From Clostridia bacterium (lineage in GTDB: Bacteria > Bacillota > Clostridia > Christensenellales > Borkfalkiaceae), in assembly GCA_900767495.1 (NCBI GenBank), contig CAAFZH010000021.1:1-6394 (forward strand): a stretch of 6,394 nucleotides of DNA. Direction: 5' to 3'. This document shows positions 1 through 5,415 of the stretch, one piece after another. Within the stretch, counting starts at the first letter, position 1. The number at the start of each line of letters is the position of its first letter. A model generated the notes under the pieces. It was given only the letters and a program-made list of their open reading frames with translations, did not search any database and had not been told where the DNA came from. Position numbers and translations under genes: made by a program.

Positions 1-2
1 CG

Positions 3-50
3 GGGGAAGTGTCGGCAACGCCGACGATAGGGGATAAAAGCATGCGGTAA
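3..50 (+). CDS. Possible 3' tail of a gene cut by the window edge
   Basis: The third forward frame is open from the window edge to a TAA at 48-50 and would encode about 15 residues ending GDKSMR. Nothing identifies a family, and so short an open stretch can occur by chance. It is listed because the window may begin inside a gene and because the repeat-rich, non-coding-looking sequence starts straight after this stop. It may equally be non-coding. Confidence 0.15.
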   Translation, partial: GEVSATPTIGDKSMR

Positions 51-300
51 TTCACCCTCCCGGGAGATTGCTTCGCTAACTGCTATTCGGCACTTAACGC
101 TTGCGCGTTAAAACTTTCGTTTTCCGCATTTTTTTATCAAAAATGCAAGTGCCTTATGAATATCGTCGCTCGCAAACCCTTGCAAACAAGTTTGCTCTCT
201 TGTCATTGACGCAAAGACAGTATATCAGGCTTGTCGATAGTTCGGTGGGATTGCCGCAGGCTGCCTTGCATACTCGTTCGATACGCCTACGCTTTGCGGA
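51..300. repeat. Repeat and hairpin-rich non-coding island
   Basis: This stretch shows no believable gene. It contains many short inverted repeats: CTCCCGGGAG (57-66), TTAACGC/GCGTTAA (94-100 and 105-111), GCATTTTT/AAAAATGC (126-133 and 139-146) and GCAAAC/GTTTGC (182-187 and 190-195). Bases 241-259 (TTCGGTGGGATTGCCGCAG) exactly match 6281-6299 in the palindromic repeat at the right end, and a looser match (AGTATATC... upstream of it) resembles that repeat's centre. It is therefore best read as degraded or variant copies of the same repeat family. An open frame of 68 codons at 101-307 has no SD, no recognisable family and repeat-derived content, so I do not call it a gene. Confidence 0.55.
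89..153. other. Multibranched stem-loop, cloverleaf-like
   Basis: A 7-bp closing stem (GGCACTT at 89-95 with AAGTGCC at 147-153) encloses three hairpins: TTAACGC/GCGTTAA with a 4-base loop (94-111, sharing two bases with the closing stem), AAAAC/GTTTT (110-123) and GCATTTTT/AAAAATGC with a 5-base loop (126-146). The geometry loosely recalls a tRNA, but there is no T-loop consensus, no anticodon arm of the right size and no conserved D-loop, so it is not a tRNA. It may be a folded repeat unit or an RNA structure; only the pairing is directly visible. Confidence 0.35.
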
Positions 301-372
301 CTTATAACCATAGCCGTATGGCTGATCGTTTCCGCTATTGCGGCTATAATTTTTAATAAAAAAGCGAAATAA
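241..372 (+). pseudogene. Probable 3' remnant of a membrane transporter gene
   Basis: After an in-frame TAG at 238-240, the first forward frame is open to TAA at 370-372. Its last part, roughly codons from 298 on, encodes a hydrophobic segment (ITIAVWLIVSAIAAIIF) followed by the basic tail NKKAK. That is a typical final transmembrane helix with a cytosolic end. The preceding residues (FGGIAAG, then SFDTPTL) look like the loop before the last helix of a major-facilitator-type transporter, but bases 241-259 exactly match the dispersed repeat, so that resemblance may be accidental. There is no start codon and no N-terminal portion. A strong terminator begins 13 bases after the stop, which supports a genuine gene end. 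I infer that the 5' part was lost or displaced by repeat DNA. A wholly non-coding origin remains possible, since 310-316 and 341-347 also form an inverted repeat (ATAGCCG/CGGCTAT). Confidence 0.4.
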
Positions 373-385
373 GACTTTTAAATTA

Positions 386-420
386 AGTCGCGTTTTCCGT
401 TGGAAAACGCGACTATTTTT
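386..420 (+). terminator. Intrinsic (Rho-independent) terminator
   Basis: A perfect 13-bp stem, AGTCGCGTTTTCC (386-398) with GGAAAACGCGACT (402-414), has a 3-base GTT loop and is followed by ATTTTTATATA. It lies 13 bases after the stop of the probable transporter remnant and ends before the next gene, so it fits termination of an upstream transcript. The stem is symmetric, but an A-rich run on the opposite side is weak, so rightward termination is favoured. Confidence 0.88.
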
Positions 421-437
421 ATATACGGCGACATATA

Positions 438-443
438 TATAAT
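438..443 (+). promoter_or_regulatory. Possible -10 box just ahead of the solute-binding protein gene
   Basis: A TATAAT hexamer sits 3 bases before the ATG at 447, inside an alternating AT tract that follows the terminator. No good -35 hexamer is seen 16-18 bases upstream, and there is no Shine-Dalgarno sequence before the ATG. If the hexamer is used, the transcript would start at or just inside the start codon and be leaderless. The AT-rich context makes a chance match quite possible. Confidence 0.3.
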
Positions 444-446
444 CGT

Positions 447-1442
447 ATGAAAATACCGTGGAAAGCGGCGCGTTTTGTTTTTCTCGCCGTTATTTTGCTT
501 TTAACCCCGCTCGTGGCGGCAAAAAAAACGCGCAAGGAAAGTAGTTTTCCCGTAAAAACCGAGGAATACGAAAAGGTGCTTACCCTGTGGCATATAGACA
601 CCTTCGAGGGCGGCGCGGGTGCGAGGAGCGATTTTTTAAACTCGCGCGCGATAGAGTTCGGTGAAAAAGGCGTGCTTATAATGGTAATAAGTCATACGCC
701 CGAAAGCGCGGAAACCGCGCTTTCTACCGGCGCAACCCCTGCTATGATCTCGTTCGGTACGGGACTTGATTTTGTCGCGCCGCGCGTTAAAAGCCTGGTT
801 AAAAAGAGTTTTTTTACTAGCGAAATAAAGGGTAAAACTTACGCCTACCCCTGGTGCAAAGGCGGCTATTTTTTACTGCGAAAAAATGGCGATAACCGAC
901 CTATAAATAAACTAATCGTTTCCGACGGCAAGCGCAATCTCGCGCTCGGGGCGGCGTACTTTTTAAACGAAAACTACGACGAAATTATATTAAAAGAACC
1001 ACCCGAAGCCTGTGCCGATTTAATTTCGGCAGGCGACGGAACCGCGCTTATCGGCACTCAACGCGATATAAAGCGGCTTATAATGCGCGGGCTTAATTAT
1101 ACCGCGACCCCTCTCGAAGAGTATAACGACCTGTATCAGTATATAGCAGTTACCGCCGACGAAGAGGCGGCTTGCGCCGTCGCGAGAAAATTTATAGACT
1201 ACCTGCTAACTAAAAAATCGCAGGAAAAACTTTCGTCTTACGGTATGATGCCCGTTACAAACGGCGTTTCCGTTTGCGAAAGCCTTTCCGCTTACGACGG
1301 GGCGAAAACGATCGCGGGCGTGTCGGCGTTCACTTCGCAAAACTCGCTCGAAAACCTTAAAAACGCGCTTGCGGAGAGCCTGAAATCGCGAAAAAAATGC
1401 CAAACGTTTGAAAATGCTTTAAAACGCCCCCCAAACGCTTGA
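447..1442 (+). CDS. Orphan extracellular solute-binding-like protein
   Basis: The 331-residue product has a signal-type N-terminus: basic residues (MKIPWKAAR), a hydrophobic run at about 10-24, then a charged segment. There is no lipobox cysteine, so it is either cleaved after VAA or stays anchored by that segment. Residues 45-60 (LTLWHIDTFEGG, then R60) match the first strand and loop of family-1 sugar-type ABC substrate-binding proteins, and PWCKGGYFLL (135-144) fits the interlobe region. A later stretch, about 225-272, resembles the C-terminal helices of that fold. It is shorter than the usual 400-450 residues. No permease or ATPase gene lies in the window, so it may work with a distant transporter or as a sensor or cell-surface protein; the ligand is unknown. 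The ATG at 447 is chosen because it gives a complete signal segment, although no SD precedes it. It lies just after a terminator and 39 bases before murB. Confidence 0.75.
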   Translation: MKIPWKAARFVFLAVILLLTPLVAAKKTRKESSFPVKTEEYEKVLTLWHIDTFEGGAGARSDFLNSRAIEFGEKGVLIMVISHTPESAETALSTGATPAMISFGTGLDFVAPRVKSLVKKSFFTSEIKGKTYAYPWCKGGYFLLRKNGDNRPINKLIVSDGKRNLALGAAYFLNENYDEIILKEPPEACADLISAGDGTALIGTQRDIKRLIMRGLNYTATPLEEYNDLYQYIAVTADEEAACAVARKFIDYLLTKKSQEKLSSYGMMPVTNGVSVCESLSAYDGAKTIAGVSAFTSQNSLENLKNALAESLKSRKKCQTFENALKRPPNA

Positions 1443-1467
1443 AAATAAAAATAAATTATTGTAAAAT

Positions 1468-1473
1468 AGGAGG
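1468..1473 (+). promoter_or_regulatory. Strong ribosome-binding site of murB
   Basis: AGGAGG, extended by another G at 1474, lies 8 bases before the ATG at 1482. It is the strongest SD in the window and fixes the murB start. A TTGAAA / 17 bases / TAAAAT arrangement at 1439-1467 looks like a promoter, but it would place the transcript start on top of this SD (see rejected items). Confidence 0.85.
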
Positions 1474-1481
1474 GAACGAAA

Positions 1482-2387
1482 ATGTCTTATAAGGAAAGAC
1501 TCGTTTCTATTGCCAAGTTATGCGGCGCGGACTACGAAGAGGACTGCGATTTATCCGCATTATGTTCTTATCGCACGGGCGGCAGAGCCGATTGCAGGAT
1601 TTCGCCTGCGACCGAAGAGCAGTTAAAAACCGTGGTGGAGGAATTGAAAGCGGCGGAGTTGCCGTATTTTTATCTCGGTTGCGGCTCGAACGTGCTTGCC
1701 TCGGACGAAGGCTATCGCGGCGCGGTGATTTGTACCGACAAACTCAAAGGGTTAAGCGTGAGCGGAAAAATTATCACGGCTTACGCGGGCGAAAAAGTTG
1801 CCGATCTCGTAAAATTCGCGCTTATGTGCAGCCTGGGCGGCGCGGAATTTTTAAATGGAATTCCCGCAAGCGTGGGCGGAGTGGTCGCTATGAACGCGGG
1901 TTGCTACGGCAAGAGCGTGGCAGATATATGCTCCTACGCGGTTTCGGCAAGCGGAGTGTACGCCGCAAAAGATTGCGGATTTGCCTATCGCGAAAGTCGC
2001 TTTAAAAAGACGAACGACGGCGTTATAAAAGCCGCGTTTCACCTTGAAAACGCCGAGTACGATCAATCCGAGGCAAAAGCCGAATATTATCGCAACTTGC
2101 GCAAAAATAAGCAGCCCAAGGGCAGGTCGTGCGGCAGTACGTTTAAAAACGACGGTTACTACGCGGGCAAGGTGATAGAAAGTTGCAATCTTAAAGGCGT
2201 AAGGATAGGCTCGGCGCGCGTCAGCGAAAAACACGCCAACTTTATTCTTGCCGACCCAAAAGCAAAAAGCGCGGATATTTATTCGCTCATAAATCTTATT
2301 AAAAAGACCGTTAAAGATAAAACGGGCATAGAACTCGAAGAAGAAATCGAGTTTCTGGGAAGTTTTTCTGATGAAAATAAATTTTGA
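1482..2387 (+). CDS. murB: UDP-N-acetylenolpyruvoylglucosamine reductase (MurB)
   Basis: MurB is the cytosolic FAD enzyme that uses NADPH to reduce UDP-GlcNAc-enolpyruvate to UDP-MurNAc, the second committed step of peptidoglycan precursor synthesis. The 301-residue length is normal for the Gram-positive type. Visible family motifs are SYRTGG (29-34), the FAD-binding GCGSNVL (66-72), GIPASVGG with MNAG (126-140), YRESRF (169-174, with the active-site Arg170), GSTFKN (218-223, with Ser219 as the expected proton donor) and LEEEIEFLG (285-293, with Glu288 as the expected catalytic acid). The absence of the long extra loop of the E. coli form places it in the shorter type II group. A strong SD precedes the ATG. 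The end overlaps the next gene by 17 bases, so the two are co-transcribed. All key residues are present, and I see no damage. Confidence 0.96.
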   Translation: MSYKERLVSIAKLCGADYEEDCDLSALCSYRTGGRADCRISPATEEQLKTVVEELKAAELPYFYLGCGSNVLASDEGYRGAVICTDKLKGLSVSGKIITAYAGEKVADLVKFALMCSLGGAEFLNGIPASVGGVVAMNAGCYGKSVADICSYAVSASGVYAAKDCGFAYRESRFKKTNDGVIKAAFHLENAEYDQSEAKAEYYRNLRKNKQPKGRSCGSTFKNDGYYAGKVIESCNLKGVRIGSARVSEKHANFILADPKAKSADIYSLINLIKKTVKDKTGIELEEEIEFLGSFSDENKF

Positions 2388-3153
2388 TTTACACACTCAT
2401 ACCGTGTACAGCCACGGCAAAGGAACTATCGCGGAAAACGCGAAATCCGCAGCCGAAAAAGGGCTTTACGGTATAGGCATAACCGACCACGGATTTTCAC
2501 ATCCCGCGTTCGGTATGCGCAGAAAAAAACTCGACGAGATGCGCGAAAACTGCGCCGCCGCCGAAAAAGAATACGGAGTAAAAGTGCTGCTCGGCATAGA
2601 GTCCAACCTGCGCGGCGAGTGCGGCACGATTGACGTAAGAGAAAAAGATTACCCCAAACTCGACCTTATACTCGCAGGGGTACATAGGTTTATTTATTAC
2701 AAAAGTTTAGGCGATTTCGCACACCTTTTGTGCGGCAACATTATAAGAAACGCAATAGGCAGCAAACCCTCCAAAAGGTTGGTGGAGTATACCACGCGTT
2801 GCTATGTGAACGCGGTTAAAACCAACCCCATAGACGTGTTGACCCACGTGGGTTATCTGTGTTTTTGCGACCCTGTGGAGATAGCCAAGGTCTGCGCCGA
2901 TTACGGCACTTATATGGAGATAAACACCAAAAAAACTCATCTGACGGACGAGCAGTGGCGGCAGGTACTCGAAACCGACGTAAGGTTCGTTATCGACAGC
3001 GACGCGCATTCCGTAGACCGCATAGGCGATACCGCTTTGGCGGAAGAACTTTTAAAGAGGGTGGATATACCCCTCGACAGGATAGACAATATCGACGGTA
3101 AAATACCCGATTTAAGATTCGCGCGGTATAAAAAGGAACACGGGATAGAATAA
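2371..3153 (+). CDS. PHP-domain metal-dependent phosphatase, YcdX-like
   Basis: The 260-residue product is a polymerase-and-histidinol-phosphatase (PHP) family hydrolase, which in characterised members uses a trinuclear metal centre to cleave phosphate esters. The ligand set is complete and in order: DLHTHT (His8, His10), His15, TDH (Asp39, His40), GIES (Glu77), GVHRF (His105), LTHVG (His159) and DSDAHS (Asp211, His213). That spacing matches the E. coli YcdX pattern closely. The substrate cannot be read from sequence; histidinol phosphatase is possible, but no his genes are nearby. The gene starts inside murB, 14 bases before the murB stop codon, with only a weak GGGA about 10 bases ahead, so translation probably relies on coupling to murB. 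PHP genes beside murB are common in Clostridia. No terminator is evident after the TAA; a palindromic repeat begins about 75 bases downstream. Confidence 0.88.
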   Translation: MKINFDLHTHTVYSHGKGTIAENAKSAAEKGLYGIGITDHGFSHPAFGMRRKKLDEMRENCAAAEKEYGVKVLLGIESNLRGECGTIDVREKDYPKLDLILAGVHRFIYYKSLGDFAHLLCGNIIRNAIGSKPSKRLVEYTTRCYVNAVKTNPIDVLTHVGYLCFCDPVEIAKVCADYGTYMEINTKKTHLTDEQWRQVLETDVRFVIDSDAHSVDRIGDTALAEELLKRVDIPLDRIDNIDGKIPDLRFARYKKEHGIE

Positions 3154-3228
3154 TAAACTCTGTTCGCAAATGATTAAAGTCGTAAAGCCATCAAATATTA
3201 TATCGTCATCAGACTTGTGTCAAACCTC

Positions 3229-3354
3229 AAATTTCATTGTCATTGCGAGGGAGCATAGCGACCGCGGCAATCCCTTGGAGTAAAGTACGGGGCATATACT
3301 GCGTATTTTTTCGAGGGGATCGCCACGCTAACGCTCGCGATGACACGGAAATTT
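3229..3354. repeat. Palindromic repeat element (REP/MITE-like)
   Basis: The 244-base gap between the PHP gene and whiA holds a long imperfect inverted repeat. The outer arms (3229-3249 and 3334-3354) agree at 18 of 21 positions and include TGTCATTGCGAG and CTCGCGATGACA. A second pairing, CGGCAATCCC with GGGGATCGCC further inward, continues the stem. The centre (GAGTAAAGTACGGGGCATAT, then CTGC and a T run) resembles the centre of the repeats at 6217-6394, so they belong to one family. No coding potential, transposase or clear target duplication is seen. Transcribed, it would fold into one long hairpin between the PHP gene and whiA and could affect termination or mRNA stability. The rest of the gap, 3154-3228 and 3355-3397, shows nothing else definite. 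Confidence 0.82.
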
Positions 3355-3397
3355 TAAAATTTAATTTGTAAGCAAACGGTATACGGGCGGGGAAAAG

Positions 3398-4330
3398 ATG
3401 AATTTTTCGGAAGAAGTTAAAAACGAAATATTAAAAAAACGGTTGACTTCCGCCGGCGAGAAAAAGGCTTTTTTGTCCGCCGCGCTTAAAACTGCGGGAA
3501 CGTTGTCGCTTACGGGCGGAAAAATCGGGTTTGAAGTAAGTGCGGATAATCGCGCTATGCCCGAGGTTTTTGCAGGATATTTTGCCGACGTGTATTTTTT
3601 GCAGGCTCAGGTTAAAGCCGAGAAGGGCAAAAAACGCGCGCGCTACGTATGCGCTTATTTGTCCGACGCGACCGAGGTTTTAGACGACCTGGGCATAATC
3701 GCGGTAGACGCCGAGGGCGTAAAACTTAAATTCGATTTAAAATGGGAGTTGCTACAGACCGACGGCGAACGCGCCGCATACGTATGCGGCGCGTTCGCGG
3801 GCGGCGGCAGCGTAACTTTGCCTAAAACCGACGGTTCGTCCTCGACGGGCTATCATCTCGAAGTAACTTTTGCCAACTACGTTTCGGCAACCGACTTTTG
3901 CGAAGTTCTAAGCGAACTTTATTTTCTGCCAAAACTTATAAACCGCAAAGAGAGTTTTATAGTCTACCTTAAAAACCGCGACGAAATAGCCGAGTTTTTA
4001 TCACTTGCTGGCGCGGAAAAAAGCGCGGACAAACTCGCCGAAGTTTCGGTCGAAAAAGACCTTAACAATAACTACAACCGACAACTTAACTGCGAAATTT
4101 CCAATATGAGCAAGCAGATGGACGCGTCGGCAAAACAGATACTTGCCATACGCAAACTGCGCGCGGCGGTGGGCGAACTGCCCCCGCAACTCGAGGCGGT
4201 CGCAAGGGCGAGAGAAGAGTATAAAAACGATACGCTTTCGCAACTTGCCGAAAGGCTGCACCTTTCAAAAAGTTGTTTAAATCACAGATTACGCAAAATT
4301 ACGGAATTATCCGAGGAGATACTTAAATGA
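3398..4330 (+). CDS. whiA: WhiA DNA-binding regulator
   Basis: WhiA couples a degenerate LAGLIDADG homing-endonuclease fold to a C-terminal helix-turn-helix. In Streptomyces it activates sporulation-septation genes; in Bacillus it affects division and chromosome segregation. The 310-residue length is typical. Residues 1-90 form the conserved N-terminal part beginning MNFSEEVKNEI. CGAFAGGGSV (130-139) and GYHLEVTF (151-158) are the LAGLIDADG-derived signature. NRQLNCEISNMSKQ (227-240) is the linker signature. The HTH lies at about 272-300, ending NHRLRKI. The acidic catalytic pair of true homing nucleases is not apparent, as expected. The start is ATG 3398, with a G-rich GGCGGGG 5 bases upstream as a modest SD. 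It overlaps trpS by 4 bases (ATGA). Unusually, rapZ and yvcK are not upstream, and a perfect 34-bp palindrome lies in codons 123-134. Confidence 0.95.
   Translation: MNFSEEVKNEILKKRLTSAGEKKAFLSAALKTAGTLSLTGGKIGFEVSADNRAMPEVFAGYFADVYFLQAQVKAEKGKKRARYVCAYLSDATEVLDDLGIIAVDAEGVKLKFDLKWELLQTDGERAAYVCGAFAGGGSVTLPKTDGSSSTGYHLEVTFANYVSATDFCEVLSELYFLPKLINRKESFIVYLKNRDEIAEFLSLAGAEKSADKLAEVSVEKDLNNNYNRQLNCEISNMSKQMDASAKQILAIRKLRAAVGELPPQLEAVARAREEYKNDTLSQLAERLHLSKSCLNHRLRKITELSEEILK
3765..3798. repeat. Perfect 34-bp palindrome inside whiA
   Basis: The half-site GCGAACGCGCCGCATAC (3765-3781) is followed at once by its exact reverse complement (3782-3798), centred on TACGTA, with no spacer. In DNA this could extrude as a cruciform or bind a symmetric protein. 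In mRNA it would form a stem of about 15 bp with a minimal loop. It encodes whiA residues 123-134 (GERAAYVCGAFA), leading into the conserved AGGS motif, so the reading frame is preserved. Confidence 0.95.
4314..4318 (+). promoter_or_regulatory. Ribosome-binding site of trpS within whiA
   Basis: AGGAG lies in the last codons of whiA, 8 bases before the trpS ATG at 4327. The ATG overlaps the whiA TGA as ATGA. Good spacing plus the overlap allow both fresh initiation and termination-reinitiation. Confidence 0.8.
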
Positions 4331-5415
4331 AAAAGATTATTTTAACGGGCGACAGACCTACCGGCAGATTACACGTGGGGCATTACGTAGGCTCGCTTGC
4401 GCGAAGAGTAGAGATACAAAACGGCGGCGATTACGACGATATGTACGTTATGATTGCCGACGCGCAGGCTTTGACCGATAACGCCGAAAACCCCGAAAAG
4501 GTAAGACAAAACGTTATAGAGGTTACTCTCGATTATCTTTCCTGCGGACTTAATCCCGATAAGTGCAATATGTTTATACAGTCGCAGATTCCGCAACTTA
4601 CCGAACTTTCGTTTTATTATATGAACCTCGTAACCGTTTCGCGTTTGCAGCGCAATCCCACGGTAAAAAGCGAGATTCAGATGCGAAATTTCGAAACGAG
4701 TATTCCCGTAGGTTTTTTCACTTATCCGATAAGTCAGGCGGCGGATATAACCGCCTTTAAGGCGAATATCGTGCCTGTCGGCGAAGATCAACTGCCCATG
4801 ATAGAGCAGACCAACGAGATTGTAAGAAAGTTCAATTCGGTCTACGGCGATACTTTGGTCGAGGCTAAAGCCGTACTGCCGCAAAACAAAACGTGCATGC
4901 GCCTGCCCGGTACGGACGGCAAGGCTAAAATGAGCAAGTCGCTCGGCAACTGCATATATCTTTCGGATACCGAGGCGGAAGTCAAGACCAAAATAATGAG
5001 TATGTTCACCGACCCCGACCATATAAAAGTTACCGACCCGGGCAAGGTGGAGGGCAACGCGGTTTTCACTTATCTCGACGCGTTCGCTCGCGACGAGCAT
5101 TTTGCCGAATTTCTGCCCGAGTATGCCAACTTGGACGAACTCAAAGCGCATTACCGCCGCGGCGGACTGGGCGATATGAAGGTTAAAAAATTCCTTAACG
5201 CCGTTTTACAGTCCATTTTGTCGCCCATTCGCGAAAGAAGAAAGACGTTTGAAAAAGATATTCCCGCCGTGTACGAAATGCTTAAAGCCGGCAGCGAGAA
5301 AGCCGAAAAAGTCGCGGCTCAGACTCTTGCCGAGGTAAAGTCGGCTATGCGCATAAATTATTTTGCCGACGAGGAACTTATAAAAGCACAGGCGGAGAAG
5401 TATAAAAATGATTGA
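4327..5415 (+). CDS. trpS: Tryptophan--tRNA ligase (TrpRS)
   Basis: TrpRS charges tRNA-Trp with tryptophan using ATP; it is a cytosolic class Ic synthetase dimer. Class I signatures are present: GDRPTGRLHVGHYVGSL (8-24, containing HVGH) and KMSKS (201-205). SQAAD (136-140) carries the Asp expected to hold the indole nitrogen, and VPVGEDQ (149-155) is a conserved dimer and active-site segment. The PIRERR and EVKSAM-NYF stretches (300-346) close the anticodon-binding region. At 362 residues it is longer than the Bacillus form (about 330) and resembles the streptococcal/clostridial type, which begins with the same TGDRPTG motif. The final 16 or so residues after NYF are charged and look lineage-specific. 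Where Bacillus-type TrpRS has His43, this protein has Gln47. It is coupled to whiA upstream and overlaps the next gene by 8 bases. No T-box leader precedes it. Confidence 0.96.
   Translation: MKKIILTGDRPTGRLHVGHYVGSLARRVEIQNGGDYDDMYVMIADAQALTDNAENPEKVRQNVIEVTLDYLSCGLNPDKCNMFIQSQIPQLTELSFYYMNLVTVSRLQRNPTVKSEIQMRNFETSIPVGFFTYPISQAADITAFKANIVPVGEDQLPMIEQTNEIVRKFNSVYGDTLVEAKAVLPQNKTCMRLPGTDGKAKMSKSLGNCIYLSDTEAEVKTKIMSMFTDPDHIKVTDPGKVEGNAVFTYLDAFARDEHFAEFLPEYANLDELKAHYRRGGLGDMKVKKFLNAVLQSILSPIRERRKTFEKDIPAVYEMLKAGSEKAEKVAAQTLAEVKSAMRINYFADEELIKAQAEKYKND

Noticed and set aside
89..153. tRNA gene
   Set aside because: The closing stem has seven pairs, but there is no T-arm consensus, no anticodon stem of five pairs with a seven-base loop, and no conserved D-loop guanines.
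101..307. Open frame of 68 codons in the left island
   Set aside because: It lies in repeat and hairpin sequence, has no SD, has no recognisable family and is read through the shared 19-base repeat core.
308..355. Second terminator formed by ATAGCCG/CGGCTAT with a following T run
   Set aside because: The pairing exists, but the 24-base interior is long, the T run is weak, and the same bases encode a convincing hydrophobic C-terminus. The hairpin at 386-414 is the far better terminator.
1439..1467. TTGAAA, 17 bases, TAAAAT: promoter-like pair ahead of murB
   Set aside because: Spacing is ideal, but the expected transcript start near 1474 would remove the AGGAGG site at 1468-1473 on which murB depends. 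The tract is AT-rich, so a chance match is likely.
1851..2396. 181-codon minus-strand open frame opposite murB
   Set aside because: It is a shadow of murB, Phe/Arg/Ala-rich with no motif or ribosome-binding site.
3229..3354. CRISPR or insertion sequence
   Set aside because: There is a single palindromic unit with no spacer-repeat alternation and no transposase. It fits a REP/MITE-like element instead.
4369..5151. 260-codon open frame on the minus strand opposite trpS
   Set aside because: It lies wholly within a clearly identified trpS gene. Its length follows from the codon composition of the other strand, and it shows no family features.
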